Assembly: GCA_016713985.1 (NCBI GenBank)
Contig: JADJOD010000005.1
Coordinates: 1 to 64,000 of the forward strand
Reading direction: 5' to 3'
DNA: 64,000 bases
From: Lewinellaceae bacterium
Lineage (GTDB): Bacteria > Bacteroidota > Bacteroidia > Chitinophagales > Saprospiraceae
The notes under the pieces were generated by a model. That model did not search any database and was not told where the DNA came from. It saw nothing but the letters and a program-made list of their open reading frames with translations. Both the position numbers and the translations under genes were made by a program. This document shows positions 42,201 through 47,467 of the stretch, one piece after another (the stretch's first letter is position 1; each line of letters opens with the position of its first letter).

Positions 42201-43884
42201 CAATTGGGTTCGGCGGGTATCGCACCGCAACTGCCGTACGGCACACACAAGATCAAGTGGACGATCACGGACGGCTGCGGCAACGAAACGTACTGCGAAT
42301 ACACTTTTGTCGTGAAAGACTGCAAAGCGCCGACGGTGGTATGCCACAACGGCCTGAGTGTGAACATCATGCCGACGCAGATGGTACAATTGTGGGCGAC
42401 CGACTTCCTGCAGTACGCAGAAGACAACTGTACGCCTCCGACGCCTTACACGACGGGCCCGAACCAGTTGAAATTTGCGATCAGACCCGCAGGCGCCGGC
42501 ACCGGCTTCCCGGTAGACGCCTTGGGCAACCCGATCACAAACGTGACGTTTACCTGCGCCGACCTCGGCAAAAAAGACGTTGAGTTGTGGGCGATGGATT
42601 TGGCCGGCAACGCGGACTACTGCCTGACATTTGTAGACGTACAGGACAACAACAACAACTGTGTACCGAACGACCCGAACAACGTGACGGTAGCGGGCGC
42701 TTTGGCCACCGAAATGAGTGAAGGTGTCGAAGAAGCCAACGTGAACCTGCAATCGGGTGCGATCAGCAAGTTTGTCATGAGCGACGATCAGGGTATTTAC
42801 ACCTTTAACGACGCTTTGCCGCTTGGATCGAACTACACGGTAACACCGACGAAAGACGACAACCCGCTCAACGGCGTATCGACGTATGACCTGGTGTTGA
42901 TCAGCAAGCACATCCTCGGATTGGAGCCGCTGAACAGCCCGTACAAAATGATCGCGGCGGATGCCAACAAATCCAACTCGATCACGACGTTCGACATCGT
43001 AGAGATCCGCAAGTTGATCCTCGGTATTTACAGCGAACTGCCGAACAACACTTCGTGGCGTTTTGTGGACCAGGACTTTGCGTTCCCGCAACCGAACAAT
43101 CCGTTTGCGACGCAATTCCCCGAAACGAAAGACGCGGCTGACGTACAACTCGACCAACTGGGCGACGACTTCGTGGGTGTAAAAATCGGCGACGTGAACA
43201 ACACGGCGATAGCCAACTCGCTGATGAGCACGGATGACCGTTCGACGAGCACCTTGTTGTTCGACGTACAGGATCGTATGGTGAAAGCCGGCGAGGTATT
43301 CGAAGTGACGTTCAAAGGCGTCGGAGAAAGTACAGGGCTACCAGTTCACGCTGAACCTGGCAGGTCTGGAAGTGACGGACATCCTTGAAACGGACGGTGT
43401 AAAACGCGACAACTTCGGTGTGTTCGCCGACGCTTTGACCACTTCGGTGGATGGAGCAGGGGAGTTCACGGTGAAATTCCGCGCCAGCCGCCCGGGCCGC
43501 CTCAGCGAAATGCTGGGTGTATCGAGCCGGATCACCCGCGCGGAAGCGTACGGTCTGACGAACGATCGCAAAGACGTGGCGCTTCGTTTCAACAACGGCA
43601 CGACGAGCACGATTGCCGGCGTAGGTTTCGAATTGTACCAGAACCAGCCGAACCCGTTTGTGAACAAAACACTGGTAGGATTCCACCTGCCGGAAGCCAC
43701 GGAAGCAACGCTGACGGTGTACGACGAAACAGGTCGTATGTTGTTCACGCAGAAGGGTCAGTTTGGCAAGGGTTACAACGCCATCGCCATCGACCGCGCG
43801 CTGTTGAACACAACGGGTGTGATGTACTACAAACTCGAAACCGCAACGGATGCGGCTACGAAGAAGATGATTCAGACGAAATAA
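18348..43884 (+). CDS. Giant T9SS-secreted SdrD_B/HYR adhesin, about 8,500 residues, interrupted by five indels
   Basis: Six overlapping + strand fragments are really one gene of 25.5 kb. The junctions are at about 24180, 26633-26635 (TTT against TT in the sister repeat), 27478-27479 (CC against C), 31039-31043 (one A short) and 43321 (an extra T against the paralogue at 6670). Correcting each by one base gives continuous homologous protein. The order is: signal peptide (ends near SLFGA), SdrD_B plus propeller-like region twice, another SdrD_B, a GEVEDY domain, about 17 SdrD_B modules, about 30 HYR-type modules, a cysteine-rich region shared with the 740-7237 gene, a dockerin-like region, a cohesin-like region and a T9SS sorting domain. 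It should form a very long surface filament or adhesin. Calcium binding in the acidic SdrD_B loops (D-x-D/N-x-D-G) is expected from the family. Confidence 0.85.
24182..26728 (+). CDS. Giant adhesin, fragment 2: SdrD_B modules 1-8
   Basis: Coding sense resumes at about 24182 (SINDPINLV). The modules average 121 residues and each carries IGNYxWxDxNADGxQDxGE, TDxNGxYLFDNLxPGxYKL and a closing YDAGYYxPA. The first three modules (24300-25395) are divergent. From 25396 the A-B-C-D order of the long-range repeat begins. An extra T at 26633-26635 throws the frame out in the first D module, so the last residues up to 26728 are not native. The first ATG in this frame (24377) is internal, not a start. 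Confidence 0.75.
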   Translation, partial: SINDPINLVIAENSPGDNPGATFPDAQDNLTFDQGYYKPAKVGDFVWEDLNGNGAQDGLEPGIGDVAVVLEGTTNSGTPVSITTVTDATGMYMFGGLQPGTYKISFVTPAGGYVPTANDLVGDASDSDPDEVSGMIPVFTVSSGDVIPTFDAGYFIPASIGNFAWVDKNADGDQDPDEPGLEGVQVMLTGTDGQGNNVNQTLYTDVNGYYEFTDLVPGTYKLKFVAPSGSQYEITGIDLAGGDDTQDSDANESMAGMTVNEILTSGEHNPTYDAGFYEPASVGDLVWLDKNANGVQDAGEPGIFNVTVKLQDAFGNPVTADADGTPVTNVFTDANGNYLFDNLVPGTYKVMFVSPGATYFLTTSDAGTNDAQDSDASGPMLMTQTTTLASGDHDPTLDAGFYEKAKIGNYTWEDTDGDGIQDPGENPLPGIPVTLTGTDGQGNPVLLTDVTDANGLYLFDNLVPGEYKLTFATTLNDYVVTDVNQGNNEGLDSDADATMNGMTVVEVLTSGEDNDTYDAGYYEPAEIGNYTWIDENADGDQDPGEDPLPGVVVILDGTTGSGEPVNLTASTDANGLYLFSDLQPGSYKLTFQTPLGGYVSTTANDPDAADDTVDSDADPVMGGMTVVEILTTGESNLTYDAGYYVPASIGDFVWEDTDADGVQDTDEPGIVNATVTLTGTDGQGNPVSATTTTDASGYYLFDNLVPGEYKLTFTTPVGGYVLTDLDEGGNDAYDSDADVNNGNMTVFETLTSGENNDTYDAGFYVEAAIGNYVWEDLNANGLQDQGEPGIQDVTVTLSGTTGSGELVNLTDITDANGFVPVRRPPARNVQVDVRHTRGPVRTDTGERS
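25396..30479 (+). repeat. Higher-order repeat: four-module SdrD_B block of 1452 bp, three and a half copies
   Basis: Module types A, B, C, D follow in strict order three times, then A and B once more. The same landmark base of module A falls at 25400, 26853, 28306 and 29758, giving spacings of 1453, 1453 and 1452. The two longer spacings are exactly accounted for by the extra bases at 26633-26635 and 27478-27479, so the true period is 1452 bp (484 residues). The copies are nearly identical at DNA level, including silent positions, which means recent tandem duplication or ongoing exchange. Confidence 0.85.
26622..27518 (+). CDS. Giant adhesin, fragment 3: SdrD_B modules D, A and B of the second block
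   Basis: This 298-codon stretch reads from within module D of block 1 (LYLFDGLQPGTYKL) through module A and most of module B of block 2. It ends out of frame because of an extra C at 27478-27479 (GATTCCGG here, GATTCGG in the B modules at 26025, 28925 and 30375). It is part of the giant gene. Confidence 0.7.
   Translation: MQTDLYLFDGLQPGTYKLTFGTPGAPYVPTQANDPDDATDALDSDADPNNGMMTANEVLEAGEVNLTYDAGFYQPASIGNYTWEDADGDGIQDPGEDPLPGIPVTLTGTDGQGNPVLLTDVTDANGEYLFDNLVPGEYKLTFATTLNDYVVTDVNQGNNEGLDSDADALMGGMTVMEVLTSGEDNDTYDAGYYEPAEIGNYTWIDENADGDQDPGEDPLPGVVVILDGTTGSGEPVNLTASTDANGLYLFSDLQPGSYKLTFQTPLGGYVSTTANDPDAADDTVDSGCRPCYGRNDGG
27445..31059 (+). CDS. Giant adhesin, fragment 4: SdrD_B modules to the end of the array
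   Basis: 1,204 codons carry the end of module B2, then C, D, A, B, C, D, A, B and a final, divergent module (30480-30845, SIGNFVWEDEDADGVQDAGE to YDAGYYECP). A linker (IYILDLPLDTVCPTSVVG to VDIPAFV) then leads towards the HYR array. The first residues up to about 27480 are out of frame. The stop at 31059 is caused by a missing A in the run at 31039-31043; restoring it gives KVTITVTATLGDCVVEETFM, which runs straight into the next fragment. Confidence 0.75.
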   Translation: MTLTQRTTRLIPDADPVMGGMTVVEILTTGESNLTYDAGYYVPASIGDYVWEDTDADGVQDTDEPGIVNATVTLTGTDGQGNPVSATTTTDASGYYLFDNLVPGEYKLTFTTPVGGYVLTDLDEGGDDAYDSDADVNNGNMTVFETLSSGENNDTYDAGFYVEAAIGNYVWEDLNANGLQDQGEPGIQDVTVTLSGITGSGELVNLTDITDANGLYLFDGLQPGTYKLTFGTPGAPYVPTQANDPDDATDALDSDADPNNGMMTANEVLEAGEVNLTYDAGFYQPASIGNYTWEDADGDGIQDPGEDPLPGIPVTLTGTDGQGNPVLLTDVTDANGLYLFDNLVPGEYKLTFATTLNDYVVTDVNQGNNEGLDSDADALMGGMTVIEVLTSGEDNDTYDAGYYEPAEIGNYTWIDENADGDQDPGEDPLPGVVVILDGTTGSGEPVNLTASTDANGLYLFSDLQPGSYKLTFQTPLGGYVSTTANDPDAADDTVDSDADPVMGGMTVVEILTTGESNLTYDAGYYVPASIGDYVWEDTDADGVQDTDEPGIVNATVTLTGTDGQGNPVSATTTTDASGYYLFDNLVPGEYKLTFTTPVGGYVLTDLDEGGDDAYDSDADVNNGNMTVFETLSSGENNDTYDAGFYVEAAIGNYVWEDLNANGLQDQGEPGIQDVTVTLSGITGSGELVNLTDITDANGLYLFDGLQPGTYKLTFGTPGAPYVPTQANDPDDATDALDSDADPNNGMMTANEVLEAGEVNLTYDAGFYQPASIGNYTWEDADGDGIQDPGENPLPGIPVTLTGTDGQGNPVLLTDVTDANGEYLFDNLVPGEYKLTFATTLNDYVVTDVNQGNNEGLDSDADASMGGMTVVEVLTSGEDNDTYDAGYYEPAEIGNYTWIDENADGDQDPGEDPLPGVVVILDGTTGSGEPVNLTASTDANGLYLFSDLQPGSYKLTFQTPLGGYVSTTANDPDAADDTVDSDADPVMGGMTVVEILTTGESNLTYDAGYYLPASIGNFVWEDEDADGVQDAGEPGIGQVTVTLTGTDGQGNPVSQVTMTDVDGSYLFDNLVPGDYKLTFTTPTSGTATYTLTYLDQGGIDSEDSDADSNNGNMTVFETLTSGEYNPDYDAGYYECPKIYILDLPLDTVCPTSVVGAIHIITDPEAANISWTGGEEIGMADGSVNDHIVDIPAFVTKKVNKKSQSQ
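31045..43388 (+). CDS. Giant adhesin, fragment 5: HYR-type modules, cysteine-rich region, dockerin-like part
   Basis: More than 4,100 codons stay open, by far the longest frame in the window. About 30 HYR-type modules of 80-95 residues occupy 31105-38935, each with a CP start, a central DNC, VGTTxVxxxxTDxxGNxxxC and a closing VxD. A non-HYR part follows (about 38940-39650), then a cysteine-rich region (39650-42700) matching the 740-7237 gene, and a dockerin-like region (about 42840-43230, ISKHILGLEPLN, AADANKSNSITTFD). HYR modules are immunoglobulin-like beta-sandwich folds used for adhesion. An extra T at 43321 ends correct reading; the residues up to 43388 after that are spurious. Confidence 0.8.
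31105..38935 (+). repeat. Array of about 30 HYR-type modules
   Basis: Consecutive modules of 80-95 residues, each starting after VxD with a (A/E)P-x-(I/F)-x-C-P element. Modules 1-7 (31105 to about 32990) and 8-14 (about 33000 to 34840) match one another in order: each set has the LDP(V/I)AED type, the ETN-x-G type, the NGPAVC type, the GPCGVTL type, the FGDNCP type, the NTN(T/S)NGAGDCSGAIPNL type and the NTPGLCG type. This shows an old duplication of a seven-module block of roughly 1.88 kb. Confidence 0.75.
36171..37935 (+). repeat. Tandem 741-bp block of three HYR modules, about 2.4 copies
   Basis: The landmark GACGTACAGGCGCCGACCGC occurs at 36171, 36912 and 37653, so the period is 741 bp (247 residues, three modules). 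Copies 1 and 2 differ by only a few silent changes plus one V to I/A-type change. The third copy diverges after about 37930. Recent unequal exchange is the simplest origin. Confidence 0.85.
39650..43884 (+). repeat. C-terminal region shared with the 740-7237 gene
   Basis: The segment parallels about 2330-7237. Matching landmarks include YGCYDDYIVQLDK / YYCYDDYTVQLDK, NQCTQRIIVNYEQDY and the complete end from the dockerin-like part to MIQTK. Some stretches are identical at DNA level for tens of bases, for example 42120-42190 against 5480-5550. This implies recent duplication or gene conversion between the two adhesin genes. Confidence 0.8.
43324..43884 (+). CDS. Giant adhesin, fragment 6: cohesin-like region and T9SS sorting domain
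   Basis: In the restored frame EKVQGYQFTLNLAGLEVTD continues the cohesin-like beta region begun at about 43240 (VKAGEVFEVTFKG). The type A sorting domain begins at about 43630 (YQNQPNPFVNKTLVGF) and ends DAATKKMIQTK before TAA 43882-43884. T9SS sorting domains of this kind direct export across the outer membrane and attachment to the surface. Almost every residue of the sorting domain is shared with the end of the 740-7237 gene. Confidence 0.8.
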   Translation, partial: EKVQGYQFTLNLAGLEVTDILETDGVKRDNFGVFADALTTSVDGAGEFTVKFRASRPGRLSEMLGVSSRITRAEAYGLTNDRKDVALRFNNGTTSTIAGVGFELYQNQPNPFVNKTLVGFHLPEATEATLTVYDETGRMLFTQKGQFGKGYNAIAIDRALLNTTGVMYYKLETATDAATKKMIQTK

Positions 43885-43932
43885 AAAACGTCTGAAATTT
43901 AGAAAGGCTTAGTAATTGAGATACAAGAGCAT

Positions 43933-43970
43933 GCGCCGTCTCCACAATAGCGTGGGGGCGGCGCTGTTAT
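43933..43970 (+). terminator. Terminator hairpin between the giant gene and the convergent deacetylase
   Basis: GCGCCGTCTCCAC (43933-43945) pairs with GTGGGGGCGGCGC (43952-43964) over 13 positions with two G-T wobbles around AATAGC, then TGTTATTTTATTT. It is in the right place to end the giant transcript and may also slow the convergent one. Confidence 0.7.
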
Positions 43971-43971
43971 T

Positions 43972-44949
43972 TTATTTCAATAATTTGCCCACTTCACGCC
44001 ACGTAATCAATTGAATACCTTGCTCTTGTAATATTTGCCGGCAGATATCGCCGGTAAAGAAATCAAAATCGGCCTGCCGCCATTCGGCGCCCCAGTCCGG
44101 ATGATCGGCCGCCACACCCTGCATTTCATTTTCGTCGTGGGCGAGGTGCATCAGGAGCACGCTGACGCCGGGTTCGAGCGAGCGGAATACCCGTTCGTAA
44201 TAAGCCGCCATACCTCCTTTAAAATCATCGGGCGATGCCGTGATCACGTGATCCAGCACAATATCCTTCTCCGACACACTTTTTCGAAAAGACTCCGGCA
44301 GTTGTTCGAGCATATCGCGGCTGACCATTGAGGGAATGCCATAAACGCGCCCGAGCCTCAGGTAGATTTCAAAAAATTCCGGCGTGCTAAAAAACAGGCA
44401 ACCCATGTGGGAATCGAGGTGAGTAGGTGTGATACCCATGGCGATGGCCTTGTCGATCTGGGCGCGTAATTCCAGTTCCACGTCTTCGGGCTTGGCATGG
44501 GCGGCCAGGGTCGCGCAGTTGTCGTAAAAATAACCGAGGCTGTCGACAAGACTGGCTATATACTCACACGAGGCGACCGGCCCCCATTTGAGGTATTTCC
44601 ATTCGCTGGTCAGGGTAAGGTGCATACCGAGATCGGCGCCGGGGTTGTTTTTTGCAAAAGCCGCCACTTCCGGCAGCCAGGGACAGGGCGCCATGATGCT
44701 GGCGGAATTGACCGGACCGGCAGTGATGGCTTTAAAACTGGCCTGGTTTTCCGAATGCGCCACCGCCAGGTCGTCGGCGTGCAGAATCAGCAATTTGGCG
44801 TCGGCGGGGTAGCCGAGCCGCTCCGCGAGGGTGGGCGATGCCTGGGCATAAATCGCCGCCCCGCCAGGCAGCAGGGCCGCCAGAAAAACGAAGCGGCAAA
44901 ATCCGGCAGCGCGCCGGAAGGGGAGAAAAAATGGCTGGTTGTTCGTCAT
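43972..44949 (-). CDS. Secreted ChbG/HpnK (YdjC) family carbohydrate deacetylase
   Basis: A 325-residue protein with a signal peptide (cleavage near IYAQ|ASP). Residues after about 50 carry LLILHADDLAVAHSEN, with the paired aspartates and histidine typical of the metal site, then GMHLTLTSEW and THLDSHMG, the other two conserved histidine-containing blocks. The family removes acetyl or related groups from N-acetylated sugars such as chitobiose; the substrate here cannot be told. The protein is probably periplasmic. It runs divergently from xseA with a 159-nt gap and converges on the giant adhesin gene. Confidence 0.85.
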   Translation of the reverse strand: MTNNQPFFLPFRRAAGFCRFVFLAALLPGGAAIYAQASPTLAERLGYPADAKLLILHADDLAVAHSENQASFKAITAGPVNSASIMAPCPWLPEVAAFAKNNPGADLGMHLTLTSEWKYLKWGPVASCEYIASLVDSLGYFYDNCATLAAHAKPEDVELELRAQIDKAIAMGITPTHLDSHMGCLFFSTPEFFEIYLRLGRVYGIPSMVSRDMLEQLPESFRKSVSEKDIVLDHVITASPDDFKGGMAAYYERVFRSLEPGVSVLLMHLAHDENEMQGVAADHPDWGAEWRQADFDFFTGDICRQILQEQGIQLITWREVGKLLK

Positions 44950-45053
44950 AATGCATCAATTTTAAAAGAGTGTTTAAAAAAAACGGATAAATGTGTAAAG
45001 AAATGGACGGATTGTGTGAATTATAACACCGGGCAGACGACTGAAATAACGTG

Positions 45054-45061
45054 TATCTTTG
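45054..45061 (+). promoter_or_regulatory. Candidate -7 box (TATCTTTG) for xseA
   Basis: TATCTTTG fits TAnnTTTG and lies 48 nt before the ATG. It is identical to the octamer ahead of glutamine synthetase. No -33 TTG at the usual spacing is seen. Confidence 0.4.
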
Positions 45062-45070
45062 GAACGGGCA

Positions 45071-45097
45071 ACAATCCCAACAATCCCAACAATCCCA
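45071..45097 (+). repeat. Three tandem copies of a 9-bp unit before xseA
   Basis: ACAATCCCA is repeated three times without change at 45071-45097, ending 11 nt before the ATG at 45109. A variable number of copies would alter leader length without touching the frame. Confidence 0.7.
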
Positions 45098-45108
45098 ACC
45101 ATGCAACC

Positions 45109-46488
45109 ATGAAGTTATACACCCTTTTCGATCTCAACGAACACATCCGGCGGGTGTTGGCGCTAAACTACCAGCAACCGGTGTGGATCACGGCCGAAAT
45201 TGCCCAGTCCGGGCAATCACGCGGGCATTTTTACCTCGACCTCGTGCAAAAGGTGGAAGGGGAACAACTCCTCGCGCAGGCGCAGGCCGTTTTGTGGGCC
45301 AACGACTACCGCCGCCTCCGCCAAAATCTCGGCGCCGACCTCGACCAGGTGCTGCGTGAAGGGCTGGAGGTAAAAATGCAGGTGCGGGTCGATTTTCACG
45401 AACGATACGGGCTGAAACTTGTCGTCGCCGACCTTGATCCGGCATTCACGTTCGGTCAACTCGAACTGGAGCGCCGCAAAACGATTCAAACCTTGCGCGA
45501 ACTGCGCCTGCTGGAGCGCAACCGCTCCCTGCCCCTGCCGCCCGTATTGCAACGCATCGCAGTGATCACATCCGAAGGCGCGGCCGGTTTCCAGGATTTC
45601 CGGGAGCACCTGGAAAAAAACGCGTTCGGCTATCACTTCCAATGCCGGCTGTTTGCGTCTTCCGTGCAGGGAAAAAACGCCGAAACGGAACTGACCGGAG
45701 CCCTTCGCTCGGTATCCGACCTTCACGGGGAATTCGACTGCGCAGTCATCGTGCGCGGCGGCGGCGCCCGCCTCGATCTCGCGGCCTTCGACGGACTGGA
45801 GCTCTGCAAAACAGTCGCTCAAATGCCCCTGCCCGTCTTCACCGGCATCGGCCACGACGTGGACGAGTCCGTGCTCGACCTCACGGCATTTGCCGCGCTG
45901 AAAACGCCGACCGCAGTGGCCGACTTTCTGCTGCAACACAACCTGTTTTTTGAAAATGAAATTTTTCGCTGTGCCCGACAAATTCGGATCGAAGGTGATA
46001 ATCGACTAAAAATCAGTCAATTGGAACTGGACCGCATAGAAACAAATGCCCGTTGGGGCGGCCGCGAACGCCTGGGTATTGCCGGCCAAAAAATCGATGT
46101 TATAGCGGAAAACCTGCCACTGCTTGCCCAACAATCGCTGCCGCGCCAACGCCGGTTATTGGAACAGGCCGAAACCATTTGCGCCGCCCTGAACCCCGAA
46201 AGTATACTTCGGCGGGGTTACAGCATGACGCTGCACCGGGGAAAGATCGTCACGGCGTCTTCGGATGTTGCGGCGGGGGATGTTTTGGAAACGCGCGTAT
46301 CCGGCGGGGCGATCGTTTCCAAAGTGGAGAAAAAAATCAGCTTCCCAGTAGGCAAGGGGCTTAGGTGTGGCATGAATTTTTTGTATAAAAATTTGATTTT
46401 CAAATTTTTATACAAAAAATTCATGCCACACCTAAAGTACTACCCTTTATGCTTCGAACTCATCGGCACCGGATATTTCTTTGCATAA
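45109..46488 (+). CDS. xseA: Exodeoxyribonuclease VII large subunit with an abnormal C-terminal tail
   Basis: The enzyme degrades single-stranded DNA to short oligonucleotides in repair, together with the small subunit XseB, which is not in the window. I choose ATG 45109 (MKLYTLFDLNEHIRRVL), where the OB-fold domain begins; the frame is open upstream but has no family similarity there. The nuclease core is clear: RIAVITSEGAAGFQDF, AVIVRGGGARLDLAAFD, FTGIGHDVDESVLDLTAF and TPTAVADFLL. Near the end RRGYSMTLHRGK and DVLETRVSGG mark the normal C-terminus. After KVEKK at about 46340 the frame continues for 49 residues through a perfect inverted repeat and 49 nt into the 3' end of the convergent M48 gene. 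The ancestral stop was probably lost when the repeat arrived. Confidence 0.9.
   Translation: MKLYTLFDLNEHIRRVLALNYQQPVWITAEIAQSGQSRGHFYLDLVQKVEGEQLLAQAQAVLWANDYRRLRQNLGADLDQVLREGLEVKMQVRVDFHERYGLKLVVADLDPAFTFGQLELERRKTIQTLRELRLLERNRSLPLPPVLQRIAVITSEGAAGFQDFREHLEKNAFGYHFQCRLFASSVQGKNAETELTGALRSVSDLHGEFDCAVIVRGGGARLDLAAFDGLELCKTVAQMPLPVFTGIGHDVDESVLDLTAFAALKTPTAVADFLLQHNLFFENEIFRCARQIRIEGDNRLKISQLELDRIETNARWGGRERLGIAGQKIDVIAENLPLLAQQSLPRQRRLLEQAETICAALNPESILRRGYSMTLHRGKIVTASSDVAAGDVLETRVSGGAIVSKVEKKISFPVGKGLRCGMNFLYKNLIFKFLYKKFMPHLKYYPLCFELIGTGYFFA
46361..46435. repeat. Perfect 36-bp inverted repeat with a 3-nt loop
   Basis: The arm 46361-46396 (starting TTAGGTGTGG, ending AAATTTGA) is the exact reverse complement of 46400-46435, separated by TTT. 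It lies between two convergent genes and is read through by xseA, where it encodes the basic, aromatic-rich tail. It could act as a two-way terminator or be a small palindromic mobile repeat (REP or MITE type). Exactness over 36 bp argues for recent origin or an assembly fold-back. Confidence 0.9.
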
Positions 46489-47270
46489 GCTTTTGCCCGC
46501 GGCACCAATTTGCGCAGCGTATCCGAACGTTTGGCGGGATCGGGGTGCGTGCTCAGAAACTCCGGCGGGCGGCTGCCGCCCGATTGGGTCATACGGCCCC
46601 AGAACGGCGCGGCTTCGCTGGGATTGTAGCCGGCCATAGCCATGATGTAGAGGCCGATCTCGTCGGCTTCCGATTCGTGTTTGCGGCTGAACGGCAGCAG
46701 GACGCCGAGTTGTGCGCCGGCGCCGGCGGCGGTCATCAGCAGGCTGCGGGTGGCTGCGGGTTTTTGCGACAAGGCTAAGTCGAGCGAGGTGAGGCCGAGT
46801 TGGGCAACCAAGCCCTGGCTCATCCGTTCGTTGCCGTGGTTGGCCAGCGCGTGGGCGATCTCGTGACCCATCACAACGGCCAGTGCGTCTTCATTTTGGG
46901 TCACTTTCAGGATGCCGGTGTACACCACCACCTTGCCGCCGGGCATACAAAAAGCATTCACCGTGTTCGGGTCGTCCACAACGTTGAATTCCCAGGCGAA
47001 ATCTTTCAGTTCGGCCTGTTTGCCGATTGATTTGTAGTACACTTCCGTAGCCGCCTTGATGTCTTTTCCGACGCGGCGCACGAGGTCCACGTCTTTACCC
47101 GAAGAAAGGGTTTTGTTCTGGCTCAGAAAGGATTTATACTCGCTGAAACTCAATTGGTTAATCGTAGCGGTCGGGATGAGGTTCAGGGACTTGCGCCCCG
47201 TGAAGGCGTTTTTGGTGCAGGCGAACAAAAGAAGCGCCGCGAAAAGGCTGAACGAGATTTTTTTCCACAT
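46440..47270 (-). CDS. M48-family zinc metalloprotease lipoprotein
   Basis: 276 residues with a lipoprotein signal (LLLFAC, cysteine about residue 18). The active site HEIAHALANHGNERMSQG has the HExxH zinc motif, and KHESEADEIGLYIMAMAGY supplies the third (Glu) ligand with the M48C pattern. The size and layout resemble the periplasmic proteases LoiP/YcaL, which cut misfolded outer-membrane proteins. The lipid anchor places it at the periplasmic face of a membrane. Convergent with xseA, whose extended frame overlaps its last 49 nt; divergent from the 47468 gene. Confidence 0.9.
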   Translation of the reverse strand: MWKKISFSLFAALLLFACTKNAFTGRKSLNLIPTATINQLSFSEYKSFLSQNKTLSSGKDVDLVRRVGKDIKAATEVYYKSIGKQAELKDFAWEFNVVDDPNTVNAFCMPGGKVVVYTGILKVTQNEDALAVVMGHEIAHALANHGNERMSQGLVAQLGLTSLDLALSQKPAATRSLLMTAAGAGAQLGVLLPFSRKHESEADEIGLYIMAMAGYNPSEAAPFWGRMTQSGGSRPPEFLSTHPDPAKRSDTLRKLVPRAKAYAKKYPVPMSSKHKG

Positions 47271-47307
47271 AAGCGTTGGATATTTTGTTTTCGGAAAATG
47301 CCGGTTG

Positions 47308-47334
47308 CAAATTTAGCATTTAACGCCAAAACAA
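47308..47334 (-). promoter_or_regulatory. Candidate promoter of the M48 protease gene
   Basis: On the minus strand TAAATTTG (47315 down to 47308) matches the TAnnTTTG -7 consensus, with a TTG at 47334-47332 about 16 nt before it, slightly shorter than usual. It lies 38 nt upstream of the ATG at 47270. Confidence 0.35.
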
Positions 47335-47467
47335 GGGCCGGGTCACATGCCGGGGAATGGTTTAATAGTATAATAACAAATATCAGAATTTCAATGTTTT
47401 CGGATATATTGTGTGTTTTTTACCCTCGGATAATTTATTACGGCAGTCTTGGATCAAATTTCCCACC

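Noticed and set aside
18348..43884. Programmed ribosomal frameshifting as the cause of the split frames
   Set aside because: The five sites share no slippery heptamer, shift in both directions, and are absent from the sister repeats. Single-base errors explain them more simply.
44497..45108. N-terminal extension of the xseA frame by 204 codons
   Set aside because: The extension is antisense to the deacetylase gene, and family similarity begins at the ATG at 45109.
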